A stretch of 64,000 bases of DNA, from NCBI RefSeq assembly GCF_002014825.1, contig NZ_MUYU01000017.1, forward strand, positions 37,152 through 101,151, written 5' to 3'. How positions within the stretch are numbered: the stretch's first letter is position 1; the number at the start of each line of letters is the position of its first letter. A program made the position numbers and the translations under genes. Below, in pieces: positions 56,386 through 64,000 of this stretch. This stretch comes from Moraxella pluranimalium (lineage in GTDB: Bacteria > Pseudomonadota > Gammaproteobacteria > Pseudomonadales > Moraxellaceae). A model generated the notes under the pieces. It saw only the letters and a list, made by a program, of their open reading frames with translations, made no database searches and was not told the origin of the DNA.

Positions 56386-57443
56386 GGTGAAGTACCAGTA
56401 TCTTCTGAATGAGTGGGTGGATTATACCAAGAAAATAGCGATGGTACCATGAGCATGGCACCGCCATTGGTTAAATGGATGCCATCACCACTACGAATCT
56501 GGATGTTTTTGCCATCCGTGCCTGTGCCAAATTCTTTATACTCGCCATTTTCTCCGGCGAAAATATGATTTGGATTGTACCAAGTTACATTTGGGTAATT
56601 CTTAGTTACTTGATAAGTGAATTTATTCATCAATTCAAGTTTTTTGTTGAACTTTTGTAGTCTCATGACAGGCAGACCAATCCAAATAACTTTTGCGTTA
56701 TTTTGGCTAATGATATCTAGATATTCAGTCATGTGTTTTTCATAGATGGCAAACCATTCAGGTTCACCATAATGAATTACCCGACCTTGAATATCAATAT
56801 CCTGAGCGTCATTAGCACCAATAGCAACAATGACTAAATTGGGTTGGTTTTGACCGATCATTTTCGGATAATTAATCGGCCAACTAAAAATTTCAGGGCG
56901 AGTAAGACCGGTGGCAGCTTTACTTGCTTTGACAAATTTTAGATTTTTGTCGTTGGCAAAGTGATTTTGGATACTGCTCGACAAACCAACCGCCATCATC
57001 GAATCGCCCGCTAATGCAATTGTGATTGGTGTATTGTTATTAAGCTGTGCAAATTCAGCTGGCAACGCTGTGTTTATTGGGACATTGATGCTTGCAAAGT
57101 CTGTTTCGCTTACCTTTTGCTTTGGTGCTGTGGTGGTAATGTTGGTGGGCGAGGTTTGTGCAACTGTAGCGTCACCTTGATTAACTACACCTTGTGGCTC
57201 GCTTGGTGCTGTATCGTGCAAAAATGCAACAATCGGTTGGCGAATGCTTGAGAGTTTTAGCGGCTCGGTCATTTGATCCAATTTTGTAACAACTGGAAGT
57301 GATAGTGTGCGAATAACACCAGGATCTAACCGCTCGGCCCATGCAACCAACCCTTTAGCATCTAATAATGCAGACACTACCATAAAGCTAAGCACAGTAA
57401 CGCTTAATTGTTTAACAGTTTTATAATTATATTTGCGTCTCAT
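56382..57443 (-). CDS. DUF459 SGNH/GDSL-hydrolase-like protein
   Basis: A 353-residue protein with an N-terminal membrane anchor (about 13-30), a Thr/Pro/Gln-rich linker (90-115) and an SGNH domain. Block I is LAGDSMM (Ser148), block III is AIGANDAQD and block V is SGDGIHLTNGG with the Asp-x-x-His pair. The arrangement next to an MBOAT protein is like PatA/PatB or AlgI/AlgJ, where an MBOAT protein passes an acyl group to an SGNH partner. The overlap with the hydrolase and 9-base spacing from the MBOAT gene point to one operon. Confidence 0.82.
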   Translation of the reverse strand: MRRKYNYKTVKQLSVTVLSFMVVSALLDAKGLVAWAERLDPGVIRTLSLPVVTKLDQMTEPLKLSSIRQPIVAFLHDTAPSEPQGVVNQGDATVAQTSPTNITTTAPKQKVSETDFASINVPINTALPAEFAQLNNNTPITIALAGDSMMAVGLSSSIQNHFANDKNLKFVKASKAATGLTRPEIFSWPINYPKMIGQNQPNLVIVAIGANDAQDIDIQGRVIHYGEPEWFAIYEKHMTEYLDIISQNNAKVIWIGLPVMRLQKFNKKLELMNKFTYQVTKNYPNVTWYNPNHIFAGENGEYKEFGTGTDGKNIQIRSGDGIHLTNGGAMLMVPSLFSWYNPPTHSEDTGTSP

Positions 57444-57451
57444 ATCGCCCC

Positions 57452-58873
57452 CTAGAATTGGAAGTAAATAAACGGTGCAACACCTGTTGGACCAAGCACT
57501 TCAATGGCAAAAATAAATAGAGCCAATAAGACACCAACCAGTGCAGGTGACCATTGTGACAATTCAAACTCAACCAAGCGATCCCAGCGACGTGGACGAT
57601 ATTGCGCAAACAATCCCAAGAAGATTAGCAGTAGGACGATTGGATTAAGAAGTTCTGAGCTTCCCCATGATAATATCCCCTTGAAGATGTCGAATGCATT
57701 CTCAAAAGATGTTGCACGGAAAAATACCCAACCAATACAAACGGCGTGAAATACGAGCAAGCGAGAAATCCAAAGCCATGCAGTTGATGCACGTAGTGAC
57801 TGCACCCATTCAATATCCAATCCTGACCAATAGCGATGCACAACTAGATAACCACCGTGTAAGATACCCCAAATGACAAAAGTCCAGCTTGCACCATGCC
57901 ACAAGCCGCCAAGCACCATGGTGATGAATAGGTTGAAATACGTTCGACCTTCAGAAATGCGAGATCCGCCCAGTGGAATGTATAGATAATCCCTTAGCCA
58001 TGTTGAAAGTGAGATATGCCAACGATGCCAAAATTCCTGAGGGCTAGCAGCGGTATAGGGTGCATTGAAGTTTTTTGGAAACTTATAGCCTAGCAACATA
58101 GCGCAGCCAGCTGCAATACTGGTATAGCCTGAAAAGTCACAATAGATTTGAGCGGCATAACCATAAACAGCAAAAAGAATATCAATACCGCTATAAGCTG
58201 TCGGTGTGGCAAAAACATCATCAACAATCATTGAGGCAAGATAGTTGGAGATAATAACTTTTTTGAACAAGCCTGCCACAATCAGCATAAGTGCCAAATT
58301 GGTACGAATGCGATTCTCATCTGGTGTGATTGCAAGTTGTGGCAAAAAGGATGATGCGCGCAAAATTGGCCCCGCAATCAGCTGGGGGAAGAATGCGATA
58401 TATAACAATGAATCAAGTGTAGTGATTTTGACACTGATTTTATTGCGATAAGCATCACCCATCAAAGAGATTGCATGGAACACAAAGAATGATACACCTA
58501 AAGGTAGAATCGGTGATTCAAAATCGATGGTCAGTGGCGAGCCTAGCCAATTGGAAATATTGACGATATTGAGAATGAAAAACCCGATATATTTGTAATA
58601 TGCCAAGATGCCAAGGCAGATTACAATACCACCAATGAGTACTTTTTTGCGATAGGGTGAATCTGGATTTTGTTGAATATAATAAGCGGCAACATGGCTA
58701 ATCAGCGAAATGCCAATCAACAGCGGTACAAATATCCAATCCCAAAAGCCATAAAAAATATAACTAGCAATGAGCAAAAAGGCTTTTTTTATGGCATTAC
58801 CACGAAATACATACCATGATAAGAATAATACAGCGATGAAAAATAAAGCATATTCCACGGTAGGAAATAGCAT
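57452..58873 (-). CDS. MBOAT-family O-acyltransferase (AlgI/PatA-like)
   Basis: A 473-residue membrane protein with ten or more helices. The MBOAT signature with invariant His lies in GGLWHGASWTFVIWGILHGGYL (about 320), with PQEFWHRWHISLSTWLRDYLYIPLGGSR just before, and FPQLIAGPILRASSFLPQL. It moves an acyl (usually acetyl) group across the inner membrane for envelope O-acylation, of peptidoglycan, LOS or capsule. First gene of a three-gene operon with SGNH and hydrolase genes. Confidence 0.92.
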   Translation of the reverse strand: MLFPTVEYALFFIAVLFLSWYVFRGNAIKKAFLLIASYIFYGFWDWIFVPLLIGISLISHVAAYYIQQNPDSPYRKKVLIGGIVICLGILAYYKYIGFFILNIVNISNWLGSPLTIDFESPILPLGVSFFVFHAISLMGDAYRNKISVKITTLDSLLYIAFFPQLIAGPILRASSFLPQLAITPDENRIRTNLALMLIVAGLFKKVIISNYLASMIVDDVFATPTAYSGIDILFAVYGYAAQIYCDFSGYTSIAAGCAMLLGYKFPKNFNAPYTAASPQEFWHRWHISLSTWLRDYLYIPLGGSRISEGRTYFNLFITMVLGGLWHGASWTFVIWGILHGGYLVVHRYWSGLDIEWVQSLRASTAWLWISRLLVFHAVCIGWVFFRATSFENAFDIFKGILSWGSSELLNPIVLLLIFLGLFAQYRPRRWDRLVEFELSQWSPALVGVLLALFIFAIEVLGPTGVAPFIYFQF

Positions 58874-58970
58874 GACTTAACCCTTAGGAATCTGAAATAA
58901 ATTGCTATATTATAGTTACAATTTGGAAAAATAACAACCAATCTATAAGATTATCTATAAGCAGAATAAA

Positions 58971-59002
58971 AAATATCCCCGACAAGCATCGGGGATATTT
59001 TG
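58971..59002 (-). terminator. Terminator of the PuuP-like permease
   Basis: AAATATCCCCGA / TCGGGGATATTT perfect 12-bp stem around a 6-base loop, followed by U-rich sequence on the minus strand. Confidence 0.8.
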
Positions 59003-59018
59003 TGTATATGATCAAAGA

Positions 59019-60404
59019 TTATACATCTTCTTCTTTATACTGCGGGACTGGTGCTTTAAAGCCACGAGTCTTGATACCTAGCCAGATAAAGCCTAGTGCT
59101 GCCCAGAATAGACCGACACTAAAGGTCGTGCCATCAACTTCTAGCCACATTAGGAAAATCGCAATGAAACCCAATGCTGGTACGACGACATAGCTGAAGA
59201 TTTCTTTGATGTTGCGTACCATCTTGTCACGGATTGCATAGCGGAAGATGACAGATAGGTTCACAAAGCTAAACGCAGTCAATGCACCAAAGCTGATTAG
59301 GTTTACAACAGTCTCAAGACTGATAAAGCCTGCGGTCAAAGCAATCGCACCTGCAATCAATACATTGTTCACTGGAGTGAAGAATTTTGGATGAATTTGA
59401 CCAAAGATCTTTTTGCTGATTACGCCATCACGACCCATCACATACATCAGACGAGATACACCAGCGTGTGCCGAGATACCTGATGCCATGACGGTAACAA
59501 TCGCAAAGCCTAGAACTGCTGCTTGGAATGCAGAACCACCGACCAATAGCAGGATTTCTGCTTGAGTTTCGTCCACCGCTTCAAAGTAGATTGATGGATC
59601 GCTTGGTAGGAAAGTTTGCATAAAATACGCGCTGATGATAAAGATGATACCTGCAATCAGCGTAGTCAAAATCATGGCTTTTGGCAGGGTGTTTTTGACA
59701 TCTTTGGTTTCTTCAGCTAGGCTTGAGATAGAGTCAAAGCCTGTGAACGAGAAACATAGGATGGTCGCACCTGTGATTAGCGCACCGACAGAAGTCATCT
59801 CATCCCAGAATGGCTTTAGACTCCATAGCTCATAAGTGTTTTCTTTGAGCGTGCCGTCAGCGTGCAGACCAATGCTTAGCTTGGTATAAATCAGATAGGT
59901 GAACACAGCGATGACGATAATCTGTACAAAGACAATCCAGCTGTTAAAATACGCCACCACTTTTGAACCAAAAATGTTCACGCCTGTCATCAATGCCGTC
60001 AAGCCAATCACCCATACCCAGTGGTTCACTGATGGGAATAGTGCTTCTAGGTATAGTACCGCAAGGATGATATTAACCATTGGCGATAGCAGATAGTCAA
60101 GCCAGCTTGACCAGCCTACCATAAAGCCCATGCTTGGGTTGATTGATTTTTGGGTATAAGTATAAGCAGAACCTGAAGATGGATATGCGCGAATCATATG
60201 ACCGTAGCTGATTGAAGTCAGCAAAATCGCAATCAAAGCAAACAGGTAAGACATTGGCACATGACCGCCACTATCACGAGATACCATACCAAAGGTATCA
60301 AATAGAGTCATTGGTTGGATATAGGCAAGACCGATGATGATGACGTGCCAAAGTCCAAGATTTCGCTTTAGTTTAGCGACATTCGGGGTAGGTGAAGTAT
60401 TCAA
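59019..60404 (-). CDS. puuP: PuuP-like APC-superfamily putrescine/amino acid permease
   Basis: A 461-residue permease with 12 helices, the same length as E. coli PuuP and similar along it: LWHVIIIGLAYIQPMTLFDTFG, GHVPMSYLFALI, GSAYTYTQKSINPSMGFMVGWSSWLDYL, ITGATILCFSFTGFDSISSLAEET. The open frame extends to 60464, but a TTG at 60404 has AAAAGGA at 8-10 bases and starts at the family N-terminus, so I choose the TTG. Likely imports putrescine; other APC substrates cannot be excluded. Confidence 0.82.
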   Translation of the reverse strand: MNTSPTPNVAKLKRNLGLWHVIIIGLAYIQPMTLFDTFGMVSRDSGGHVPMSYLFALIAILLTSISYGHMIRAYPSSGSAYTYTQKSINPSMGFMVGWSSWLDYLLSPMVNIILAVLYLEALFPSVNHWVWVIGLTALMTGVNIFGSKVVAYFNSWIVFVQIIVIAVFTYLIYTKLSIGLHADGTLKENTYELWSLKPFWDEMTSVGALITGATILCFSFTGFDSISSLAEETKDVKNTLPKAMILTTLIAGIIFIISAYFMQTFLPSDPSIYFEAVDETQAEILLLVGGSAFQAAVLGFAIVTVMASGISAHAGVSRLMYVMGRDGVISKKIFGQIHPKFFTPVNNVLIAGAIALTAGFISLETVVNLISFGALTAFSFVNLSVIFRYAIRDKMVRNIKEIFSYVVVPALGFIAIFLMWLEVDGTTFSVGLFWAALGFIWLGIKTRGFKAPVPQYKEEDV

Positions 60405-60754
60405 CGATGGTATTCCTTTTAAGTGTGCAAAATGCAGCCAACACAAAAGAGAACTAAGCTTCATCGTATCAAACGCAATCGTTTGAATTTGGTTCGATTA
60501 GGCTATCTGCTCCAAGAATTAAAAAAAGTAGGGTTGAAAAAATGGGTATCAAAATTGCTAGTTTGTAACAAAAATCAATACCCATGTAAGTTCTTGTGAA
60601 TTTTAGCCCAAAAAAAGTGATTTGTCAGCAAGTTTTTTGGTAATTTGTTCAATTTTCACCAATTTTGGCAAATTATTTTGTAAAAATTGGTGAAAAATTA
60701 TTCTAATCTTGAAAAGTTGGTTGATTGACGGGCGAATTTGAGAAAATAGGGGAT
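60405..60754. other. Intergenic region upstream of puuP
   Basis: 350 bases with no supported gene. An inverted pair ATGGGTAT / ATACCCAT spans about 60543-60584, and a 14-bp inverted repeat TTTTCACCAATTTT / AAAATTGGTGAAAA lies at 60653-60696 with a 16-base loop. These may be operators; neither has a U-run. Confidence 0.35.
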
Positions 60755-60782
60755 TTGACAAACAGGCAAAATATGCTAAGAT
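60755..60782 (+). promoter_or_regulatory. Strong sigma-70 promoter for the antisense RNA
   Basis: TTGACA (60755-60760), 16-base spacer, TAAGAT (60777-60782) with TG extension (TGCTAAGAT). Expected start near 60789. Confidence 0.7.
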
Positions 60783-60858
60783 AAAAATAAGTTTTAGGAG
60801 ATGGCAGGGTTTCCCTTCTGCCCACCTTAGGTAGCCCATCTACCCTTAGGTGCTTGTC

Positions 60859-60924
60859 TTAGTAAGCGTTACCGCTGATTAAGAACAAGATGATGGCGAT
60901 TAGTAGTCTGATTAACACATTCAT
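60859..60924 (-). CDS. 21-residue hydrophobic peptide, Ibs-like candidate toxin
   Basis: A 21-codon frame starting MNVLIRLL, with a continuous run of Ile, Leu, Ala and Phe, ending FLISGNAY. AGGAG lies exactly 6 bases before the ATG (60931-60935). The E. coli Ibs toxins (18-19 residues, single hydrophobic helix, ending LLLISFSAY from memory) have the same shape and a similar C-terminus. The mRNA starts near 61008 from a good promoter and its 5' end is paired in a stem. The gene is fully overlapped by an antisense RNA. It is below the size that ORF callers report. Confidence 0.6.
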   Translation of the reverse strand: MNVLIRLLIAIILFLISGNAY

Positions 60925-60940
60925 CGCTTTCTCCTAGGAT

Positions 60941-61008
60941 GCCACCACTTGACTAAGGTCGGTGGCGGTAACCTATCAGAGTTTGGTATGCCAGTACCTG
61001 CTCTGATA
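60941..61008 (-). promoter_or_regulatory. Structured 5' leader of the peptide mRNA
   Basis: Two hairpins in the leader: TATCAGAG / CTCTGATA (60974-60981 with 61001-61008), which begins at the predicted first base, with an inner GGTA / TACC; and GCCACC / GGTGGC (60941-60946 with 60961-60966), just before the ribosome site. Confidence 0.55.
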
Positions 61009-61014
61009 AAACAT

Positions 61015-61042
61015 ATTATAGATGATATTTTAGTAATATCAA
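61015..61042 (-). promoter_or_regulatory. Sigma-70 promoter of the peptide gene
   Basis: On the minus strand TTGATA (61037-61042), a 16-base spacer and a perfect TATAAT (61015-61020). It faces the antisense promoter. Confidence 0.7.
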
Positions 61043-61043
61043 T

Positions 61044-61080
61044 AAAAAAGCCTAGCAAATCAATTGCTTGGCTTTTTTTA
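61044..61080. terminator. Bidirectional terminator between antisense RNA and SDR gene
   Basis: AAAAAGCC-T-AGCAA pairs with TTGCT-T-GGCTTTTT (one T:T mismatch), loop ATCAA, with U-runs on both strands. It ends both the antisense RNA and the SDR transcript. Confidence 0.8.
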
Positions 61081-61132
61081 TTATATATAATATATCAATA
61101 ATATCTTATATAAATGTGATAAAATACCACCA

Positions 61133-61903
61133 TCACCCACCTTTTAAGGTCAGCCCACGACCACCATCCACTGCCAAGATTTGCCCTGTGATATAGCGGC
61201 TATTAACCATAAATAGCACGGCGCTAGCAATGTCATCGGGTGTGCCGATGCATTTGAGCGGTACAGAGTCTGTCAAGATGGCTTGGGTTTGGCTGTTTAG
61301 CTCGGGATTTTGGTCGTCATCAGGAAAGATATTCACCCCGGGGGCGACACCATTGATGCGGATATCAGGCGCAAGCTCAAGTGCTAAGCTCTGTACCATC
61401 ATGCGATGCGCCGCCTTTGCCATATTATAAATCGGATAACCGACAAAGGGCTTGGCATCAGCATGAATGTCAAGCAGGCTTAGGATACTGCCTTGATTTT
61501 GTTTAAGTTCTTTGGCGAATGCGTGTGTCAGCAACAGCGGTGCTTTGGCATTGGTCAGCATCAAATCCTGCCAATGTGCCATCATCGTCTCATGCGTGCC
61601 ATCAAATGGCGTAGCATAAAAGCTCGACGCATTATGCACCAAGACATCCAACCTGCCAAAGCAGGACAGCACTTGTTTTGTAAATGCATCAAGCATCTGA
61701 CTGTCATTGACGACATCCAAGCTTGCACCGATGGTCTTGGCAGAGTTGGGACGAATGGCGTTCAGTCTATCTGCTAAGGCGCAAGCTTCATCATGGCTGT
61801 GATGATAGTGGATGATGACATTATAGTCATCGGCGTGTAGGGTGGTGGTGATGGCTTTGCCAATTCGCTTGGCAGCACCTGTGATGAGCGCAGTTTTGTT
61901 CAT
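61133..61903 (-). CDS. SDR-family pteridine reductase-like oxidoreductase
   Basis: A 256-residue short-chain dehydrogenase. TGAAKRIG (8-15) is the Arg-containing TGx3RxG motif of pteridine reductases; the active site is Asp in LSLLDIHA followed by Tyr-x3-Lys in YNMAKAAH, where Asp replaces the usual SDR Ser. NGVAPGVNIFP and DIASAVLFMVNSRYITGQILAVDGG complete the pattern. It probably reduces dihydropterins, similar to FolM. Terminates at 61044-61080. Confidence 0.85.
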   Translation of the reverse strand: MNKTALITGAAKRIGKAITTTLHADDYNVIIHYHHSHDEACALADRLNAIRPNSAKTIGASLDVVNDSQMLDAFTKQVLSCFGRLDVLVHNASSFYATPFDGTHETMMAHWQDLMLTNAKAPLLLTHAFAKELKQNQGSILSLLDIHADAKPFVGYPIYNMAKAAHRMMVQSLALELAPDIRINGVAPGVNIFPDDDQNPELNSQTQAILTDSVPLKCIGTPDDIASAVLFMVNSRYITGQILAVDGGRGLTLKGG

Positions 61904-61969
61904 AAGTGGTGTAATATTTCTATCAGTATGGTTATATCAGTTTGCTTAGATATGCCAAATCATAGCAGA

Positions 61970-62659
61970 CTAATCGGTGTTCATCGGTGTCAAAAAATAA
62001 CTTCGGCAGCTTGTCGCATCCGCCTGAAAAACTTGCCTTTGAGTCACTTCAATCGCTGTCAGGCAATGATTGCCATGTTCGCAGGTATCGATGCAGATTA
62101 AGTTATTATGATGATAGATTTTACCATCTTTTTGGGTTGAGTGACCACAAATGATGGTTTTGCCTGTGCAATGCGCATCTTGACCATCGGGCGGAATAAA
62201 TCGCCATCGCAAGCCTTCATCGCTTTGCTTATCCATTGTTAAGTGTGGCAAGGGCGTGGCATGACAAAAGATAAATTCTGCGGTTTCATAATAATCCACA
62301 GCAGATTTGAGCAATTTAAAATATTCAAAAGGTATTTGCTTTAAGCCTTGTAAATCAGTGCTGACATCAAATGATTGTAAAGTTTCGATACCGCCAAATT
62401 TTAGCCAATATTTCAGATATTCTCGTTCATGCACCGCACCTAGCATCATCTCTTCGTGGTTGCCTTTGATGAGTACAACTTGGCAAAGTGACTGATAATG
62501 CAAAATGGTATCTAGCACACCTTTACTATCTGCGCCCCGATCAATGACATCACCCAAAAATATCAGCGTATCATCAGGCCCAATTGAGAGTGCAGTTAAT
62601 AAGGTAGTCAGCTGTGCATGACAGCCATGAACATCACCGATGGCGTAGATTTTTGGCAT
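61970..62659 (-). CDS. PrpE-like metallophosphoesterase (Ser/Thr phosphatase family)
   Basis: A 229-residue calcineurin-like phosphoesterase with all metal motifs: GDVHG (7-11), GDVIDRG (36-42), GNHEEMM (about 67), and His in ICGHSTQKDG. The overall layout, including ICIDTCEHGNHCLTAIE near the end, matches bacterial serine/threonine phosphatases related to PrpA/PrpE. Substrate is unknown. Separated from SDR by 66 bases. Confidence 0.85.
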   Translation of the reverse strand: MPKIYAIGDVHGCHAQLTTLLTALSIGPDDTLIFLGDVIDRGADSKGVLDTILHYQSLCQVVLIKGNHEEMMLGAVHEREYLKYWLKFGGIETLQSFDVSTDLQGLKQIPFEYFKLLKSAVDYYETAEFIFCHATPLPHLTMDKQSDEGLRWRFIPPDGQDAHCTGKTIICGHSTQKDGKIYHHNNLICIDTCEHGNHCLTAIEVTQRQVFQADATSCRSYFLTPMNTD

Positions 62660-62719
62660 AGTTAATGAGTGCTAAGTGTTGTGATTAAGATACGGATAAA
62701 TTGATAAGCAAACTAAATA

Positions 62720-63898
62720 TTAAAATACCGTCAACGCATTTGCCATCTGAAAATTACCAATCAGCCCATACAGTGCCTGTGTGCGTAGGCGTGTCAGCTC
62801 ATCGCCAATGGCTTTGCCAGTAAGTGTGCTATCTATATTTGCCATACCGATTGACTGATAGCGAGTGATGGCATCAGCTAGCCATACCTTTGGATAAGGC
62901 ATTGATTTATTTTGATAAATTTCACAAGCATCATACAGCGACATCAGTAGTGTATCATCTTTATGGGCTTTGGTATGCTCAATCACGGTGAGTAGCTGCT
63001 CGGCGGTGATATTTGGCAGGGCAAGTAGTGTCGCATGATAATTAATAAACGCATGGATAAACTGACCGATGGCTTTTGGGGCATTGAGCCGTGTTAGGCA
63101 GTCATTAAGCCCATTAATGTCATCGCCAAATACCGAAAACAGCATCGCTAGGCGAGTGGCAAGCGGACTGTCTGCTTGACAAGCGTTTTGCAATCTTGTC
63201 ATCATCGCTTGATATCTGTCATCATCTGCCAATCGCTCGGCAAGTGTCGGCAATAGATGCGCCAAAATCCCAAGTTGATGCAAGCAGTCGATATAATGAT
63301 AACCGTGTGGCTCGGCAATCGCTCGAGCTGTCTCTTGCCAAATGCGTTCACGGCTTAAGTGTGATAATTCGCCTTGGGCGGAGATGCTTTGCATGAGTGC
63401 CTGCGTGTCATCATGGATGACAAAGCCAAGCGGGGCAAAGCGGACATAAAAGCGAGCCACTCGTAGCACACGCAAGGGGTCATCGCTAAAGGCAGGGCTG
63501 ACATGGCGTAGTACTTTGGCGTGCAAATCGTCAAGTCCGCCATAATAATCCATCACTTCGCCTGTGATTGGCGTGTCATCAAATAAGCCCGTCACTTCGA
63601 TGGCAAGCGCATTGATGGTCAAATCTCTGCGTAATAAATCATCAGCTAGGCTGACATCGGGGCTTGAATGCACGCTAAAGGCAGTATGTCCTGTGCCGAC
63701 TTTACGCTCAAGGCGGGCAAGTGCGTATTCAGCGTGCGTATCAGGGTGCAAAAATACCGGAAAATCCGCACCGACTTGACTAAAGCCATGAGCGAGCATG
63801 GTGGCAGTATCCGTGCCCACAACCATAAAGTCCTTGTCCTTAATAGGTAGTCCAAGCAGTCCATCACGCACCGCACCACCGACCAGATATACTTTCAT
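62720..63898 (-). CDS. cca: CCA-adding tRNA nucleotidyltransferase
   Basis: A 392-residue class II nucleotidyltransferase that adds or repairs the tRNA 3' CCA. GGAVRDGLLGLPIKDKDFMVVG (7-28) contains the Gly motif and the metal-binding DxD-like pair; SLADDLLRRDLTINALAIE and PLRVLRVARFYVRFAPLGF are the next family blocks. The C-terminal body lacks an HD motif, so this is the form without the phosphohydrolase domain found in E. coli. The promoter lies in the last 102 bases of the window, where I see nothing else. Confidence 0.95.
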   Translation of the reverse strand: MKVYLVGGAVRDGLLGLPIKDKDFMVVGTDTATMLAHGFSQVGADFPVFLHPDTHAEYALARLERKVGTGHTAFSVHSSPDVSLADDLLRRDLTINALAIEVTGLFDDTPITGEVMDYYGGLDDLHAKVLRHVSPAFSDDPLRVLRVARFYVRFAPLGFVIHDDTQALMQSISAQGELSHLSRERIWQETARAIAEPHGYHYIDCLHQLGILAHLLPTLAERLADDDRYQAMMTRLQNACQADSPLATRLAMLFSVFGDDINGLNDCLTRLNAPKAIGQFIHAFINYHATLLALPNITAEQLLTVIEHTKAHKDDTLLMSLYDACEIYQNKSMPYPKVWLADAITRYQSIGMANIDSTLTGKAIGDELTRLRTQALYGLIGNFQMANALTVF

Positions 63899-64000
63899 GC
63901 TATTTTTTCCGATGATTGTAAGAATGAGATGGATTTACTATAGCAAGATTTTGATAAAAAAACCAATAAAAAATGCCAGCGCTGAACCGACCCCCAATTC

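Larger units (their letters stand above)
60789..61080 (+). ncRNA. Candidate antisense regulatory RNA opposite the 21-residue peptide gene
   Basis: From the plus-strand promoter the transcript would cover the whole peptide gene in antisense and end at the terminator 61044-61080, about 290 nt. It starts with two hairpins: GGCAG / CTGCC (60803-60822) with a U-rich loop containing UUUCCCUU, and CACCU-GGUAG / CUACC-AGGUG (60823-60852). No reading frame of note lies on this strand. By analogy with Sib RNAs it would repress the peptide. Both 5' and 3' ends are predicted, not known. Confidence 0.55.

Noticed and set aside
60603-60839. 78-codon minus-strand frame overlapping the antisense RNA start
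   Set aside because: AAGGG lies only 3 bases from its ATG, it has no known family and it crosses the strong plus-strand promoter; could be reconsidered if the peptide mRNA proves long.
60859-60924. The 21-residue peptide as an attenuator leader peptide for branched-chain amino-acid genes
   Set aside because: It is rich in Ile/Leu, but no ilv gene follows; the next gene is the PuuP-like permease about 450 bases away, and the antisense promoter is unexplained by attenuation.
1-64000. tRNA or rRNA genes, IS elements and prophage
   Set aside because: I saw no cloverleaf with a TTCGA-type arm, no rRNA segments, no transposase and no integrase.

Overview
The window reads as one contiguous piece of chromosome from a gammaproteobacterium of the family Moraxellaceae, most likely Moraxella or a close relative. 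This is inferred from gene content and order: a bamE/fur divergent pair, a pilT/yggS divergent pair, dat-ddc for 1,3-diaminopropane, a complete Na+-NQR operon, and an RpoH with a long acidic N-terminus. Base composition looks to be in the mid-40s % GC by eye, not calculated. I recognise no rRNA, tRNA, insertion sequence, prophage or CRISPR array.

Layout. 1-6.2 kb: UPF0149 and two YbjQ-family genes, a DASS anion transporter with a terminator-like hairpin in its leader, and valS. 6.3-9.0 kb: an AT-richer three-gene operon (MotA-like ZorA, MotB/OmpA-like ZorB, HNH nuclease), a compact Zorya-like anti-phage candidate whose last codons overlap a convergent deacetylase gene. 9-17 kb: YbjN, ccmAB, PhzF, nitrilase, thiS, DUF423, rpoH and a TusA-like gene. 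17-25 kb: an oligopeptide ABC transporter (oppF, D, C, B and two tandem oppA genes). 25-33 kb: BepA-like protease, yqeY, rsmI, engB, cytochromes c5 and c4, a small NSS-like transporter, rnfH and bamE. 33-43 kb: fur, pilT, yggS, nnrS, two membrane proteins, queE, dat and ddc. 43-49 kb: nqrABCDEF. 49-55 kb: hisA, a His-tailed SafE-like protein, ccoS (too short for most ORF callers), selO, and a fatty-acid desaturase facing a TetR regulator. 55-60 kb: an MBOAT / SGNH / hydrolase operon for probable envelope O-acylation, and a PuuP-like permease. 60.7-61.1 kb: a compact antisense gene pair. 61-64 kb: pteridine-reductase-like SDR, a PrpE-like phosphatase and cca.

Functional themes. Respiration recurs: NQR, CcmAB, cytochromes c4 and c5, NnrS, CcoS and the copper- or metal-linked SafE-like protein. 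Polyamines recur too: Dat/Ddc synthesis, PuuP import, and a deacetylase of the histone/acetylpolyamine family. The two best candidates for new biology are the compact Zorya-like operon at 6336-9018 and, more unusual, the locus at 60755-61080. There two good sigma-70 promoters face each other and produce overlapping transcripts. One encodes a 21-residue hydrophobic peptide with a strong ribosome-binding site, and the other would be fully antisense to it. This is the architecture of an Ibs/Sib-type type I toxin-antitoxin.
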